64,000 nucleotides of DNA. Source: Lepraria neglecta (Eukaryota > Ascomycota > Lecanoromycetes > Lecanorales > Stereocaulaceae). The position numbers and the translations under genes were made by a program. The stretch is taken from positions 3,348,001 to 3,412,000 of the forward strand of contig CM065649.1 in assembly GCA_033220425.1 (NCBI GenBank), written 5' to 3'. Positions within the stretch are counted from its first letter, which is position 1. Each line of letters begins with the position of its first letter. Positions 35,218 through 47,324 of this stretch are shown here, one piece after another. The notes beneath the pieces were generated by a model, which saw only the letters and a program-made list of their open reading frames with translations, was not told where the DNA came from and made no database searches.

Positions 35218-36616
35218 ATGTTCTATCCTCCTCAATATGTGGAGTTAACTCCCAGTACAGACTCGAAAGACTCGAAGCTCGCGGAACCATCAGGCTACGG
35301 AAACGCTCCATGGCTACTCAAACGAACATCCATCACCGTCGAGACCATGTCATGGCGAGACGAGGCATCCTCCGCTTATTCAGGCACACGGGCAGACGAG
35401 AAAGGCGCCATACGCAACCTAATCACGACAAGATTTGGGAACAAGGAATACGACGTGCTTGATGATGAGAAGAGCGTGGAGAACCCGCCATACCATTCTG
35501 TGCAATTTGGGACTATCGTTTCAATTGAAGCATCGCATCCACTACAACAGCGGCATGAGATGAAATGGCTAGCTGCGAGCATAAAGAGATGGATCGGCAA
35601 CGGGAGACCAGCAGAAGTGTGGGGCAAGCTGATCAAGGTGAACTCCATCTGAGAATATCAAATACTCTGGTTAGAGCGCTCATATATCCAGGATCCCGAG
35701 CTCTGGGACCCCGCAGGAGACACGCTCGTCTATTCCGGTTATCAACGTTCGCAAGCTTCATTTCGAGTCAATTAGTCTGTGCTGGAAGACGCAAAGTCCG
35801 AATACCTTCTCTCGAAGTTACAGCAAGGCCAACGCACCGCAAAGGTGTCAAGCTCACGCCCTCCCACCAACATCTCTTCGTTGCGTGGGCTCAAGAACCT
35901 AGCGTTTGGCAATGGTTCCACTCGATCTCTGTCTTCGTTTCCAGAGACTGGCACTTCTGTCAGCGAGGCTCTAGTTCAATATGAGATCTATCTTCCACCA
36001 CCCGAGGATGCCTCCAACATGGTGATATTACGGCATCATATCACGACCCGCAATTTCCTAGCCCTGCTACTCAACAAGCCACTCGTCGGCCTAACGTTTT
36101 ATCAAGCACTCGTAGACCTCGAAGGCCGTCTCCAAATATACATGCCCAAGGGCACCGACTGCACTCAGCTTCTCATCAATTACCTGATTAAGAATCACCT
36201 TCACAATGTTTCCAACGATCCCGCAGCGGCAGCTGGCCTTCTTGCCTGGAGTGAAGACCCCGAAGTACACTGGCAAGAGGGATGGCGAGAAGGCTTCGTT
36301 CATTGCTGTGGAACGTATACAAATCTACAAAGTCTCCCTGAACTCCGCGATGTCAGCGTATCCTTCATGTGCACTTCTGGAACGCTCAGTTCTCGAATTA
36401 AAAATAAGAATCGAGGAGGCCGAGGAGAGGTTGGCACGGTTCAATTTCGACGACATGTGGCCCGAGTATACGGAACAGCCATGTACTGGCCGCGCCAATT
36501 ACCACCACTGCGGACAATTCTGGTGCTCCAAGGATCTGAATCAGCAAACTTTTATAGACTTTAGATCGCCTGGAGCCGGGATAAGTCATCCATCCGGACA
36601 GCTCTCATCTCCATGA
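35218..36616 (+). pseudogene. DUF8004-like conserved fungal gene, broken
   Basis: One frame runs from 35218 to about 36360. It gives WGKLIKVNSI, DPELWDPAGDTLVY, then VQYEIYLPPPEDASNM, TTRNFLALLLNKPLVGLTFY, AAAGLLAWSEDPEVHWQEGW and REGFVHCCGTY, the pattern of a fungal family of unknown function annotated as DUF8004. It is interrupted by TGA at 35650-35652 and TAG at 35773-35775, both explicable as single C-to-T or G-to-A changes. Near 36360 the reading must move one frame to continue as CALLERSVLELKIRIEEAEE and RFNFDDMWP, ending at 36616. The last 56 bp overlap the end of the convergent pseudogene. Family assignment is from memory of the motif pattern. Confidence 0.68.
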
Positions 36617-39486
36617 TAGGCTCAAATTGATCTTGCAGGAGCTCGCGCAGTTTATCAATTCCAATCTCCTCCAGACTCTTGACAGCAATTCCACATCTCT
36701 GCTTCCATGCCACTAAGTCGTGTTCCAACTCTATCGAGGTCTTCGACACCACTAGAGTATGTGGCGAGGCCGTCTTCTCAGTACTCAAATTGCAATGGCT
36801 CCCGGCCAACTGCTGCTCCAGGTGCTGCCGGATTTTGATGACCGAGGGAAATCGACCAACAGACTGCCTCGAATTGGTCAGAAACTTGTCGAGTTTTGAG
36901 CTGTCATTGCAACCACAGCCTCTCCGCTGGGGTTTCCAAGTACCTAGGGCAGGGGGCTCTTTCTGGACATATTGATCAATGTATGCTCCGAGCACTGTTC
37001 GAAAGAGGTTTTTATAGTGGTGCTTGTTCAAGGGAGTACCTGCTGGCTCAAGCGTAAGTGGGAGTAACTCTAGCAACGGCAATATAAGAATCTCGAATGC
37101 GGCAGTATCAACAACGTTCACTCCATCTTCTACGACTTCAAGAATTTCATCAATCTCACCACGGAGCTCGAGCTTCTCGCAGTGATATGCTAGAGTCGTA
37201 AGTTACTCGGCTGTCATCAAGTCAGGATCCTTGAAGTGTATATTCCTAGACTCATAGCCTTTATAGTCGAATCGGCTTCGCCTCGGATAATCAAGCTCGC
37301 AGACCTTGGTTCGATCTGGTAGTAATAGACCTTTAAATCAGGTATGATGTCGCTGAGAATGTCTTTGAAAAGGTTGCCCACAAGCTCAACACGGATAGTT
37401 TTCTTATCAGCTACCTCAGACAGCTATGCCAAGAATGTGATGGCGAAAGCGATCTCGGAGACTCTATTCTTCACAAATGGCACAACGTGTTGGAAAGCGT
37501 ATTTCTCGCCATGCTGCATAATGAGTTCGATCAAAGCACTTGAGTAGGATTCGGTAACCTCGATGTCGCCACTGACGGATTGAAAGAGGCACTGAGCCAT
37601 AGATCTTTCCATCTCCGCGGGGATTTTATCCGTATCAATAAGACTTTCGTAGGCTTCCATTCGCAGAGAGAAGGCTAGTATCAGAGAGATGGCAGCATTG
37701 AAACTGACACATGGTCAGCAATCGAAACCTCAATTGGGATGAGTCCTACCATTTCTGCCACCGACTGATGTCCCCTCCTGCAATATTGCAGCGTAACTCA
37801 TTCAATGCATCAGTAGTGAAGCCACTCTGGCGGCATCCTCTAGAATGCTCGGGCGATTAAGCTTGAGCGCTGCCATGACTACTGAGCCCAGATACTTATC
37901 AGCAACGCGTGCAATGCCCTTTTCGTTGTGAAATGTCCCTTTCACCTCTTCTTGATGCTGCGATGCGGCTTTCGATTCCTGAGGTTGTCTACGTACAACT
38001 ATGATGTTATTGTCATCAGGCAAAGCTCCCTTGTTTTTTTGGCTGTTTCTCCGAGGAGTGTTTGTGGTGATGATCTGCGAGCAAAGCTTCTCAAGTTCCT
38101 CCTTAGAGGTGCTGCGTGTGGGTTCTTCCCCCATCTCCTGGATCAGCATATCGATCCAAGTCGTGATATTGGCCTTTCCTTCATTGGCAGCCTCCTCCAG
38201 GAACTCAAACCGGCACGCTCTTGGCATAAGCACAAGGCAGCTTCTGTGGTAGAAGTGTGTCGTATTAGCTCCTTCATTGCGAGCCCATCCTTCATACTCC
38301 TCATCATCCGGCTCAGCATTATCGAAGAGATCGGCCTGAACAGCATCTTCCTCATTCACAGCCATATTTTCAGCTAGTTGCGTGCCATCAGAGGTAAACA
38401 CGATGGTTAGTTCCCACTTGTAGTCGTCCACGTCATATATTTCGTGGTAAGATGATGCGTGGACGAGGTTGTATTCGTCTTCGTCACAGCGACCCCACTT
38501 ACAATGCTGGAAATGCGCAAGGAAAGACTGAACCCTTGATCCGGACACGCTTCCGCCAAGTACTGTGCTCGTAGTTTATCCTTGCCTTTCAAGTAATCTA
38601 GACAGATGTTCGCTTCCGAGTGCTCGTGTTCGAGGATGTAAACCAGGCTCATATGCGTGCCGTAATCCACTTGTCTAATTGACCTGCCCAGAACTTCAGA
38701 ATCTTGTCCAGATTGAGCTTGTGATCATCTAAATTCGACGCCTTACGGCTTGAGCTTGATGTAGTATGCATCAAGTTGTAGGTCAGGACAAGCCGACAGC
38801 CAGACTCGACGGGCTTCACCAAATGATTGACATCGGCATACCAGCCTAGATAAGAGTAGCTGAATTCCGAATGCACAGATGTCTTCAGCGCCTGCTCCAG
38901 ATCTCCAAGCTGAGCAATGACTTCTCCACCTGTATGCTCCGAGGGCAATGCGATCACAAGGGCGGCAAACATCCCAGGAGCTTCCTCTGTACTGCATTCG
39001 GTAAGAATATGGCTCAGGTATTGGGAGAGCGTGCATTTACTCTCGATGTTTGTCGAAGAAGGCACCTGGCTCGTATAGCAACAACTTATGCAGCTCAGCT
39101 TGGATGCTTTCCGCTCCTTCGAGGACTCCAAGCTCCTTTGCTACCTTCCCAACTGCATCTTGGAGGGTCGACTGCCAGGATGGATTGCGCAATTGGAATT
39201 GAGACGGGTTCAGCTCCCAAGTCTTCCTGACAGTTGTATCGACGAAAGTCTTGGTACCTTTGCCAAATGGAAATTCATGGCTTATCCGACAGATCTCTGG
39301 CGCGTCTATTTTTGATAAAGGAAGCCCAATCTTTCCAAGGTCTTCGACGAATATTCCTGGATTGGCTGCATTGGATAGAGTCCTAGATGCCGCGAAGGAG
39401 CCATTGCTGATGACCTCGAGATAATCCTTGAGGTGCTCTTTGATGTGTACAGCGTCGAGCTCATCATCATCTGTATGGGCTGCCAC
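36561..39486 (-). pseudogene. Large 2OG-Fe(II) oxygenase-like protein gene, several frame breaks
   Basis: Starts MAAHTDDDELDAVHIKEHL at 39486. Exon 1 runs to 39041, where a 49-bp intron (39040-38992) restores the iron-binding HxD in LLLYEPGAFFDKHRDTE and leads into APGMFAALVIALPSEHTGGE and WYADVNHLVKPVESGCRLVL, with the distal His and Arg. The long C-terminal region typical of these fungal proteins (about 1,000+ residues) follows: VYILEHEHSEANICLDYLKG, PDDEEYEGWARNEGANTTHF, MRAVRMDD near the end. Between these, the frame changes near 38690, 38520 and 37815 without usable introns, so the gene looks broken by at least three small indels. The catalytic part itself is intact. The substrate of this family is unknown. 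Confidence 0.72.
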
Positions 39487-40021
39487 ATTCTATGACCGTC
39501 AAGCAGCCTGGGTAGAATAGGTCTAGGACATCAATGTTACCCGAGAAAAAGCTCACGAAGTGCAGGCAGAAGGAGGCTCAGCTAACATCAACGCCTTTCT
39601 GTATGTCAAAATTGTTGATTTGCTATTTCTTACAACGCGGAGAAAATCCGAAAATACTCAAGGTAGAATGTGCAGCCGACGGTGAAGGTTCGCGTAAACA
39701 AATTCCTTCGCGTGATGTCAATGTCGGATTTAGCGCGCTTTTCATCGTATCATTATTGCCCCACCAGCAGGCAAGCAGTCCAAATGAATGGAAGTTGTGA
39801 ATACTTCATGGGCAGCATCCTTGTCAGAAGGTTCTTGTTTCATCCGGCTCATCCTCCATGTCGGTGCATAGAATGAAATGAACCATGACAGCGCCAAGTC
39901 TGGTTGAAAAAAAATCCTGTTACCATTACAGTTCAAGCCGTTAGAACAATTTGAAGCAGTAATCAACATTACATGGTAATGATACAAGTCATCATAAGCT
40001 CATAAGACCCAACAAGCCACC
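39487..40021. other. Intergenic, no supported gene
   Basis: 535 bp between the oxygenase-like start and the 3' end of the transporter gene. Nothing recognised. Confidence 0.5.
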
Positions 40022-42386
40022 TCAATTCCGTTTACGCCTTGAAACTTCCCTGTCTCGCTCCCTACGCTCCTCTTCCTTCCTGAATCTCTTCCCTTTCGCC
40101 AAATCCTCCAATTTACGGCCTTTGCCATCAATATCGCAAGTTTCTGGCGTCACATACCGCGTAAGCAAAGCACCGACCAACATCACCACTACGAACCTAG
40201 AGTAAGTAAGCAGCGGAATTCAGGCGGGATATCTAGGTACCTCTCACGTGATCAGTGTAACACCCAGGCTCCTGTTGCTTGTGACCTTTGTCACCACAAT
40301 CTGTCCCAGCACTGATCCAAGTTTACCGCAGGCAGCGGAGATGCCATAGCAGGTACATCGATACCGGGTTGGGAATGCTTCAGCGGCTATCTACTCTCTG
40401 TCAGCGGCGTCCCGGACGTGCAGTCCCCAGCAGCCCAAAACTCACGATGAAGGTGGTCGTGTTTGGACCTAGAGAAGTCAAATGGTCAGCTTTTGCAGTT
40501 CGCACCTTCTTTTACATGACTACTCACCAAGGTTGTAGAACAGCTGACAAATCCCATAAAGAACCACGATTGCCGCATGGGCATTTGTGCTGGGCAGTGT
40601 TACATACAAAGCACCAACTATAATGAAAAGGCCTCCCAGGACCGCAAAACCGCCCATTTGGATCTTCTTCTGGCTGTAATGGTGCATGACAAATATCGCA
40701 ATACAGCTGCCAAGTAAAGCACCAATGGATGTTGCCTCCATTATGTGTCGTTCACCACTAATGAGCTTTGCGTAGGGTGGCTGACCTGGGCCACTCCCCT
40801 CGCCGAACATTGTCGGTACGAAGCTCGAGCTATTAACTCCCAATAGATAGAAGGTAAAGTCCAGCAACATCCAAGCAGCGGATGTGGCAAAGAGATCGGT
40901 CCAGTTGCCGTCTTCGAACATGTATTTCATGAAGTCCGCGCGAGAAGCTAGAACTTGATGAGGATCTTCGAGTGCTTCCACCACTCCTCCGCCGGTTTGG
41001 ATGGTATATTCCTCAATGGAATTGTGCGAAAAATGGTGATCATGTCCAAGCATTGGCTGAGGTCGATGTACGCCTGGATCATGTTGCAACTTTCCGATAT
41101 ACCCAGTTCCCGATCCGCTTTTGACAAGCGCTTGTTTTGGCGCAAATTCACGTTCGTCCATTTGTGTCGAGTCCCCGTTGTCAGTCATGGGAGAGTGGGG
41201 GTTATCACTGGAGCCGAAGTATCCCTTGGCATACATGGCTTCGTTGCTGTCGTTTTGAATGTCAAGCATGTAATAGATCTATATCATAAACAGTCAATGA
41301 CCCAAGACTCTGTGAAACTCTTGAGGGAGGGCAGAAAAAGTTCACCCACCGACTCTGGTATAGTAAGCCGAAATACTATTGCTACTGCTGCTGGCACGGC
41401 ACCAAGGCCAGCGACCAGTCGCCACATTCTGTCCACTGTTCGAGCACATTCCATTCCCGCAAGATCAGTAGCATTGACAGAGCAAGATACGGCGCCGGTG
41501 GCTGTTGAGACATAAGATTTGAAGCCCGCTGTTACGGCGAACGCCATCAATACAGCGATTAGTTGCCCCAATGGTTGGCATATGAATACAGCCGCCAACA
41601 TCCGGGCCCTGTACTTTGTGGGAGCGAACCTGACACAGATCAAATCCGATACATCAAAATGTGCAAGGTGTACCTACTCGGCAGTAATGACAGCACTTAG
41701 TGGGTCTAGTGGTTCAGTAAGTTGTTTTGCATCTCCAAGATTGGAAGATGTGTAGTTTAAGTGCATCTCAAGAGATGACTAGCTGGGGAAACTACTCACA
41801 ATCTGCCCCTATGCCTACACCCATGACCAACCTCCAGAAGATAAGTAGAGCAATGATTGACATAGATCCATTGACTCCTGTGGCTGCCGTTGCGAGGCCC
41901 AAGGAGGCGGTGATTGTGACGATAAGCTCCAGACCATACATTTTTCTTCGGCCATACCGATCGGCCAAAAGACCGAAAACGACTTGCCCGATCATGGAAC
42001 CAATCAGAGTGGCAGTATTCATCCCAAGCTGATATCTTGTCGGGAATTTGCCTTCCCAGTAGATGATAGAGAGCATGGGAATAACGGTATTGATGGAGAA
42101 GATCTAGCGCAATCTTTCTGAGCTTCATGTCTTTTTCTGAACGAGAGGACATTTAGAGACAGACATACATCGTAAGCATCAGTCAGGAAGCCAATCCCTG
42201 CCACAAGAACAATCCACCACCCGAAGCCGGATTTCTCCACAGAGTAGAGAACCAGATTCCGCCTTTCTTGCCATGTCTACACAACGATTAGGACTTGGGA
42301 TCTTCTCTTGCGCCAGCGCATCGTACCAGATAGTAATTGAAGCCTTTTGAATGATCGACCCAAAAGCGCGGCCACGAGAAGTGCAT
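40022..42386 (-). CDS. MFS inorganic phosphate transporter, PHO84-like
   Basis: A proton-coupled phosphate transporter of the plasma membrane by family. There are nine exons: 42386-42327, 42276-42169, 42103-41800, 41705-41678, 41629-41350, 41278-40528, 40468-40446, 40390-40248 and 40196-40022. All phases close to 623 residues. Motifs: KSGFGWWIVLVAGIGFLTDAYD in TM1, GLLADRYGRRKMYG (MFS motif A), GADYPLSAVITAEFAPTKYR across three exons, GPNTTTFI, and AEAFPTRYRCTCYGISAACGK. A long hydrophilic loop lies between TM6 and TM7 (about residues 265-340) and the tail is strongly charged (RKEEERRERDREVSRRKR). Exons of 28 and 23 nt are unusually small but needed for the conserved motifs. The start at 42386 depends on a predicted 50-bp first intron. 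Confidence 0.88.
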
Positions 42387-42971
42387 TTATTCGATCTCGG
42401 TTATCTCAATCAGCTCGGGAGAGCTAAGATTTCTGGGATTTTGCGAAGCAGTTGATTTTCGCGATCGAATAGAAAGACTGTACAGGAGTTGAAAGTTGCA
42501 GGTTACGTGGGTCTAATGTATGTCATCTTCAGACCACAGGGTGGGATCTGGACCCATGTTGATGGGATGGCGCCGAGAGGCTTGCTCGTGCCACACCCGT
42601 GGGGGAGCGGGATGAGGATTAATGGTGTTTGATAGGATACCCTGCTAGCGAGGCACGTGTTAGGCGCGCAGATCTCCATTCGCTCTGCGCCCATACCAGA
42701 ACTGGTTCTGGCTGACACCTTGCTAGTACGTTGCATAGCTCCGGATTGTCATCTGCTTTTTCTGAGCCCAATCCTTATCCTCTCTTCTGGGCTTCTGGGC
42801 TTCTGGGCTTCTGGGCAGTTCTTTGCACTCCCACAGCCAATAGCCACAACTCGTTGGTAGTGAATCACACAGGGCAATGGACGTAGGCCTCGCCAGCCAT
42901 GTCCGCTTGTCCCATCTTCTGTTCTTCAATTGCTTCAAACTCAACGGCGGGCAGAGCCTTCGTTGCAAACC
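42387..42971. other. Bidirectional intergenic region with 8-bp tandem repeat
   Basis: Separates two divergent genes, so promoters of both lie here. CTTCTGGG is repeated four times in tandem at 42784-42815. No other element named. Confidence 0.55.
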
Positions 42972-45295
42972 ATGGTCCTCCCCGGGTGGAACGTTTCCGA
43001 ACCAATCGAGCTTGCCTTCAAACTTTATAAAGTTATCGAATCCCTGAAAAGCGCACCCGAAGAGGCCAAGGCATTTGTTTCGAAGATCAACAACTTCAGT
43101 CGCTCTCTCAGGGAGCTCCAAAAGACCATCGAAAATGACATCGCTACTCGTTCATCCGCTCAGGATCTCGACCATTTACGCGAGACCCTTGAGGAATGTC
43201 AGGATTGCGTCAAACGCTGTGAAGAGTTCGGCGAAAGATTCGGAAACATAACAAGAGATGGAGCAGCGAGTCTCAGGGGCGCTCGAGAGGCCACTCTTTT
43301 CGTATGGCAGGACAAGAAAGTTGCAAGACTGAGGAAGGAAATCGACGAACAGATGAATAGCATCGGATTGAGTCTCATGATCAAGACTTTGTGAGTCGAC
43401 ATGGATACAGCTTCCCCGATACGGTTCGCCTAGCTTCGACGACTGACCTCGGACAGTACCGATAGCCGGAGTAGGCGGGGTTCAGAGTCACCAGCAATTG
43501 CAGGTCTGAATCCTCCTCGCCGCACCGAAACCTACGCCAGCTTGCCCCCGTACTCACCTCCACAACAGAATTGGGAACAAGAAGAAGATGTTCAACCACG
43601 AGCCAAAACCCCGGCGGACATTCTAGGGATGAAAGTGGAACACGAAGGAGAAAAATCTGACACCAAACTCAAATCCGAAAAATCGAGGGCTTTATTAGAG
43701 TCGGATGACATTGGTCCGTCCAAGATCTTTGCATCGCCACAATCCAGCCCAAATTCGCTCCGACCGATACGAAGCTCGTCCGATCTGGACAAAGCTGGGG
43801 CTTTGAGACCATTGGAGTCTCGCCGGAATACGGAGACAGAAGTTGCAAGCCCTCCAGACGCCCTTGGGATCTTCAACAGCTATTCGACATCCCCAAGTCT
43901 ATCTCGAATCTTTACCAGCCCATCAGGCCTCTCCATCGCGCCATCTCGACAACCATCATTAGGGGAACCTACCAGCCCGATCTTGCGACAAGACTCGTTC
44001 TTCTCACTAGACTCTGCGGTGCCAGAGGTGACGATGAGCAATCTAAGTGGAGTTAAGATGTGCGTTCCCTGAAATCCTATACCTAATTGAAATCGAGACG
44101 CAGGCTGATTGGTACTTCCAGATCCTATTATAAATCCAAGAGCCGAATATCATACCCAGTGACGAGCATCGAGTCTTTCCGTGACAATCAGACGGGACGA
44201 CGCTTCATCGTCATCACTCCACCACTCAGCTCCAAGATCAAGCTATATCTGTGTATGTCTAGCCTCTCGACCTCTTCGTCAGCCCAGGGCTGACTTCATT
44301 TCTGCCCGCAGTTCCGCCAAGCGAGCGACTCATTCCGCACAGCGAGCACCCCGAAGCATACGGCTCCACGAGTAAATACAGAGTCAAATTCATCGAACCA
44401 TACCTCTTGAGCTCGCGAAGACTCTCAGCGCCACGCAAGCCCTCCGATGGGGCCCTAAACATGATGACTCCTCTTACGGTTGCGTCTTCTGAAACCAGTG
44501 GCTCTAGTTATCCAAGCTTGGGTTCGCCGACAATGACAAGCAAAGACAGCAACTTGAAGAACGAGTCACAACACCAAGAATATGACTTTGAGATAGGAGA
44601 TGGTGCGTTCTAGATTTTGAACATCGACCGCTGCAGATGCTGAGCCAATTCAGATTACCGAACATTCCAGGAGTTGCTGATGGGGCCGGACACCAAATTG
44701 AACCTTCAAGTGCCCATCCAGCTCATTACTTCCAAACGCTATGGGGAGAGCAAGGCATCAAAACAGAGCGAATTGCAGTACTTGCGGCTTTGGCAGTGCG
44801 GCCGCTACCAATACCTCATGTTCTTTGCAAATGTCTCATCCGCCAAGTACAAAGAGTACAAGAGTGCGTCAGTCAAGGCAATAAGTTGTTTCTGGCTTAC
44901 TTTTGAAGCTAACATTTCGCAGTGGAGTATTTCCGCCCCGTGGATGCCAAATCAAAGACACTTGTCAAATTGGATGTCCACATGCCTGGGACGATCCGGC
45001 GAGGTTCCAAATCCAAGAGTCCAATCGTCATATCAGAGCAGCCACCGGAGACGGGGCTGATTGGAGGGACTGACTTTGAAGACTTGAAAGGTTTAGACTG
45101 CCTCTCAATTGAGTTCAGCAACGCCGAAGGTATGTTTCATATCCGAGGGAGACCAGTAGTTTGAGTAGTCAGCTAAAGATGGTGGTGCTCTTAGACAAGA
45201 TAGCTTTCTTGCACAAGGCGAGATTCCACAGCTTGGCTGAGGACCACATTACCATCGCACCCTTTACCTTCCAGTCGCGTGCTTCGACGGCTTGA
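42972..45295 (+). CDS. Conserved fungal protein with N-terminal coiled coil, function unknown
   Basis: There are seven exons: 42972-43390, 43457-44059, 44104-44252, 44312-44602, 44645-44863, 44923-45129 and 45195-45295. Introns are 42-66 bp and phases close to 662 residues. Residues 1-140 (EPIELAFKLYKVIESLKSAP...) form a helical coiled-coil region like the N-terminal domain found in fungal signalling and STAND proteins. Residues 140-340 are Ser/Pro-rich and disordered. The C-terminal half has a beta-rich region (RRFIVITPPLSSKIKLYLF, EAYGSTSKYRVKFIEPYLL, KSKTLVKLDVHMPGTIRRG). The fourth intron uses an acceptor at 44644, chosen because it keeps the frame into TFQELLMGPDTKLNLQVP. Family not named; looks intact. 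Confidence 0.75.
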
Positions 45296-45946
45296 ACACG
45301 CCGCTAGGGATGTCGAATACGCTTGCGGTATCTTCGGCATGTGGGAGGAGGTAAAGGTGCTGCCAGGCATGACTCAGTTCGTCTCACGGTTGTAGGACGA
45401 GTGGTGGCTCTGCAGCTCGAAGGTCTTGAGCGATATAGAACAGCGATTGTATTAACCCCTTCAGATCCCAAGATCAAGTCCTTAGATAAGACGCCGGCAG
45501 ATCTGTTGTGAAGGTGGTGTTGCAAGGAGTCTGCCGATGGGGGAAGAAGCGGAGTGTGTTACGCCGCCGTGGCAGATGGGCTGCGGCCGTTGGAGAGAAG
45601 GTCATTCCAGGAACGAGCTTGTTCACAGAAGTGTGTGGTGACGGAGCTGAGTATGGGAGTGCGTATGAGCTATGGCTCATTGGATGAGACGAATATCTCA
45701 GCATCCTGTGCACCGTGTGGTTAATACTCCAATAAGTATGCAGAGAGATCGAATGCGGAAGGAACGAATTAAAGACTTGGCGTATGGGCAACTTTTTGCA
45801 GCCCGTAGTGGTGTAATGCGATCATGGCGCCGCCCCATAGGGCTGACGCTTAACGCTAGGCTCTTGGCATTCTAAGGCTAAACCGAAACAAAATTGTGGA
45901 TACAGCTTTCTAGTTCCTCTTTAGACTGTATCGCTACAGGCCAGAT
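45296..45946. other. Unassigned, coding-like scraps
   Basis: Plus-strand frames such as RRLEHAARDVEYACGIFGMW (about 45276) and VGEKVIPGTSLFTEVCGDG (about 45590) have a coding look but no continuous gene. They could be an alternative 3' end of the upstream gene or a relic. Confidence 0.3.
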
Positions 45947-47084
45947 ATGGCCACAGTGTCACGTCAAAGTGCCTCCTGGGCCGTCATTGCTCTAGGACTG
46001 AACACCTTCGTCCAACCAGGCGGGGAGGTACTTGGATTCCCGGCAGATTATTCTCGAGCCCTTCGACTATCTCCCATCGTCTGCCTCGTTGATTCACTAG
46101 GCATTCAGCTCTCAATTGTCTACTTCTACCACAAGACTCGTTCATTTGAGGTCAGCATTGGGCTCGCAGCCCGCTATCGGGTCCTGGCTGAGGAATCTTC
46201 CCTGGAGCCAAAGCTGGAGCGGACATGATACATGATGGTTCCGCTTCTCAGTCTTCGCTTTTGGTGCGTTGCCGCAGGCTTTGAAAATCATGGCTATGAG
46301 GGGCATACCGTTGACGCAAATGTGGGGAATGACGTATTTACCGTCTTTTTTGATGCTTGAAGGTCTTGATCTGCTTACGCCGCGAAAGGAGAGAGACAAT
46401 GCGAGTTCCAAGAAGTACTGCGAAACGTTTTCGAATTCTTCAGTGGCCTTATTTCTCGGTCGTGTTGCCATCGTTAGTCAGATTATGTTCTTCTTATGGG
46501 AGCTCAGCGGCATTTTTCCAGAATCGGTGTTCAGAAACGAAAGACAAGGTAACCAAATTGACAGGGCTCACATCAACCTTGCTAGTACCATGGATAACTA
46601 TTGCGTTGTTATCGTGTATAGTCATACCTTGCGGCCTCGCCACATTGTTCTACAAACTCACCATTCCAACAAATAGCCCCCTCGGCTCGGTTCTTCGCCC
46701 AACTCTCCAACCATTCGTGGGGGATTTTACAAAAGTGATTCAGATAGGCATACTCGCGCCGCTTGCAAATTGCCTCGCTTGCAGTAGTATACCCACTCTT
46801 CAACGCTCTCAACCTTTTTACATTGAAATTCCTTGCCAGCTTGGACGGCTGGACTCCAGCCATCTTCATAGTCTTCCCAATCACCTAGATCTGTGTTGGC
46901 TGCCAAACCTTACTTTTCTGAATTCGACGGCTACGAGAGCTTTTCGGCTTCGATGTTTCGGAGATGAATCTTCTGTATTCGCAGTTTGCAACAGCAAGCC
47001 TTGCGGGAATCTTCCTCTACTACGTGCGCATCTATGATCCGTCTGGCACGTACAAGCCACCATGGACCGAGTCTCTTGGTTAGC
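45947..47084 (+). CDS. Hypothetical multi-pass membrane protein
   Basis: Begins MATVSRQSASWAVIALGLN at 45947. The last exon ends ...YYVRIYDPSGTYKPPWTESLG with a stop at about 47084. Between them are several hydrophobic blocks (ALRLSPIVCLVDSLGIQLSI, VFAFGALPQALKIMAM, ALFLGRVAIVSQIMFFLWEL, ITIALLSCIVIPCGLATLFY, NLLYSQFATASLAGIFLYY) in changing frames, consistent with three or more short introns, one probably ending at the acceptor near 46252. I could not fix all splice sites. The family is a fungus-specific membrane protein I cannot name. Confidence 0.5.
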
Positions 47085-47324
47085 AGTGGTTCGGCCTTCA
47101 ATGTCACACGCTTCCGGTGATCTCATGTTGGTATTCGATGCTCGAGAGATCCTAAGGACGTTCAAGCAAACAGCTGTATTCAGGCATGCACGCAAGCTCG
47201 CGGGGGACATAGAAAGCCGGAATGGGGTTCTCTCAACCCAGTGTTTTCGCTGAAAGGAAACTCGGTGATCCAGGCTTAATGGCCTTTTCGCTACCTCTTT
47301 GAGCTGGAAGTGCTCCATTTTTTA

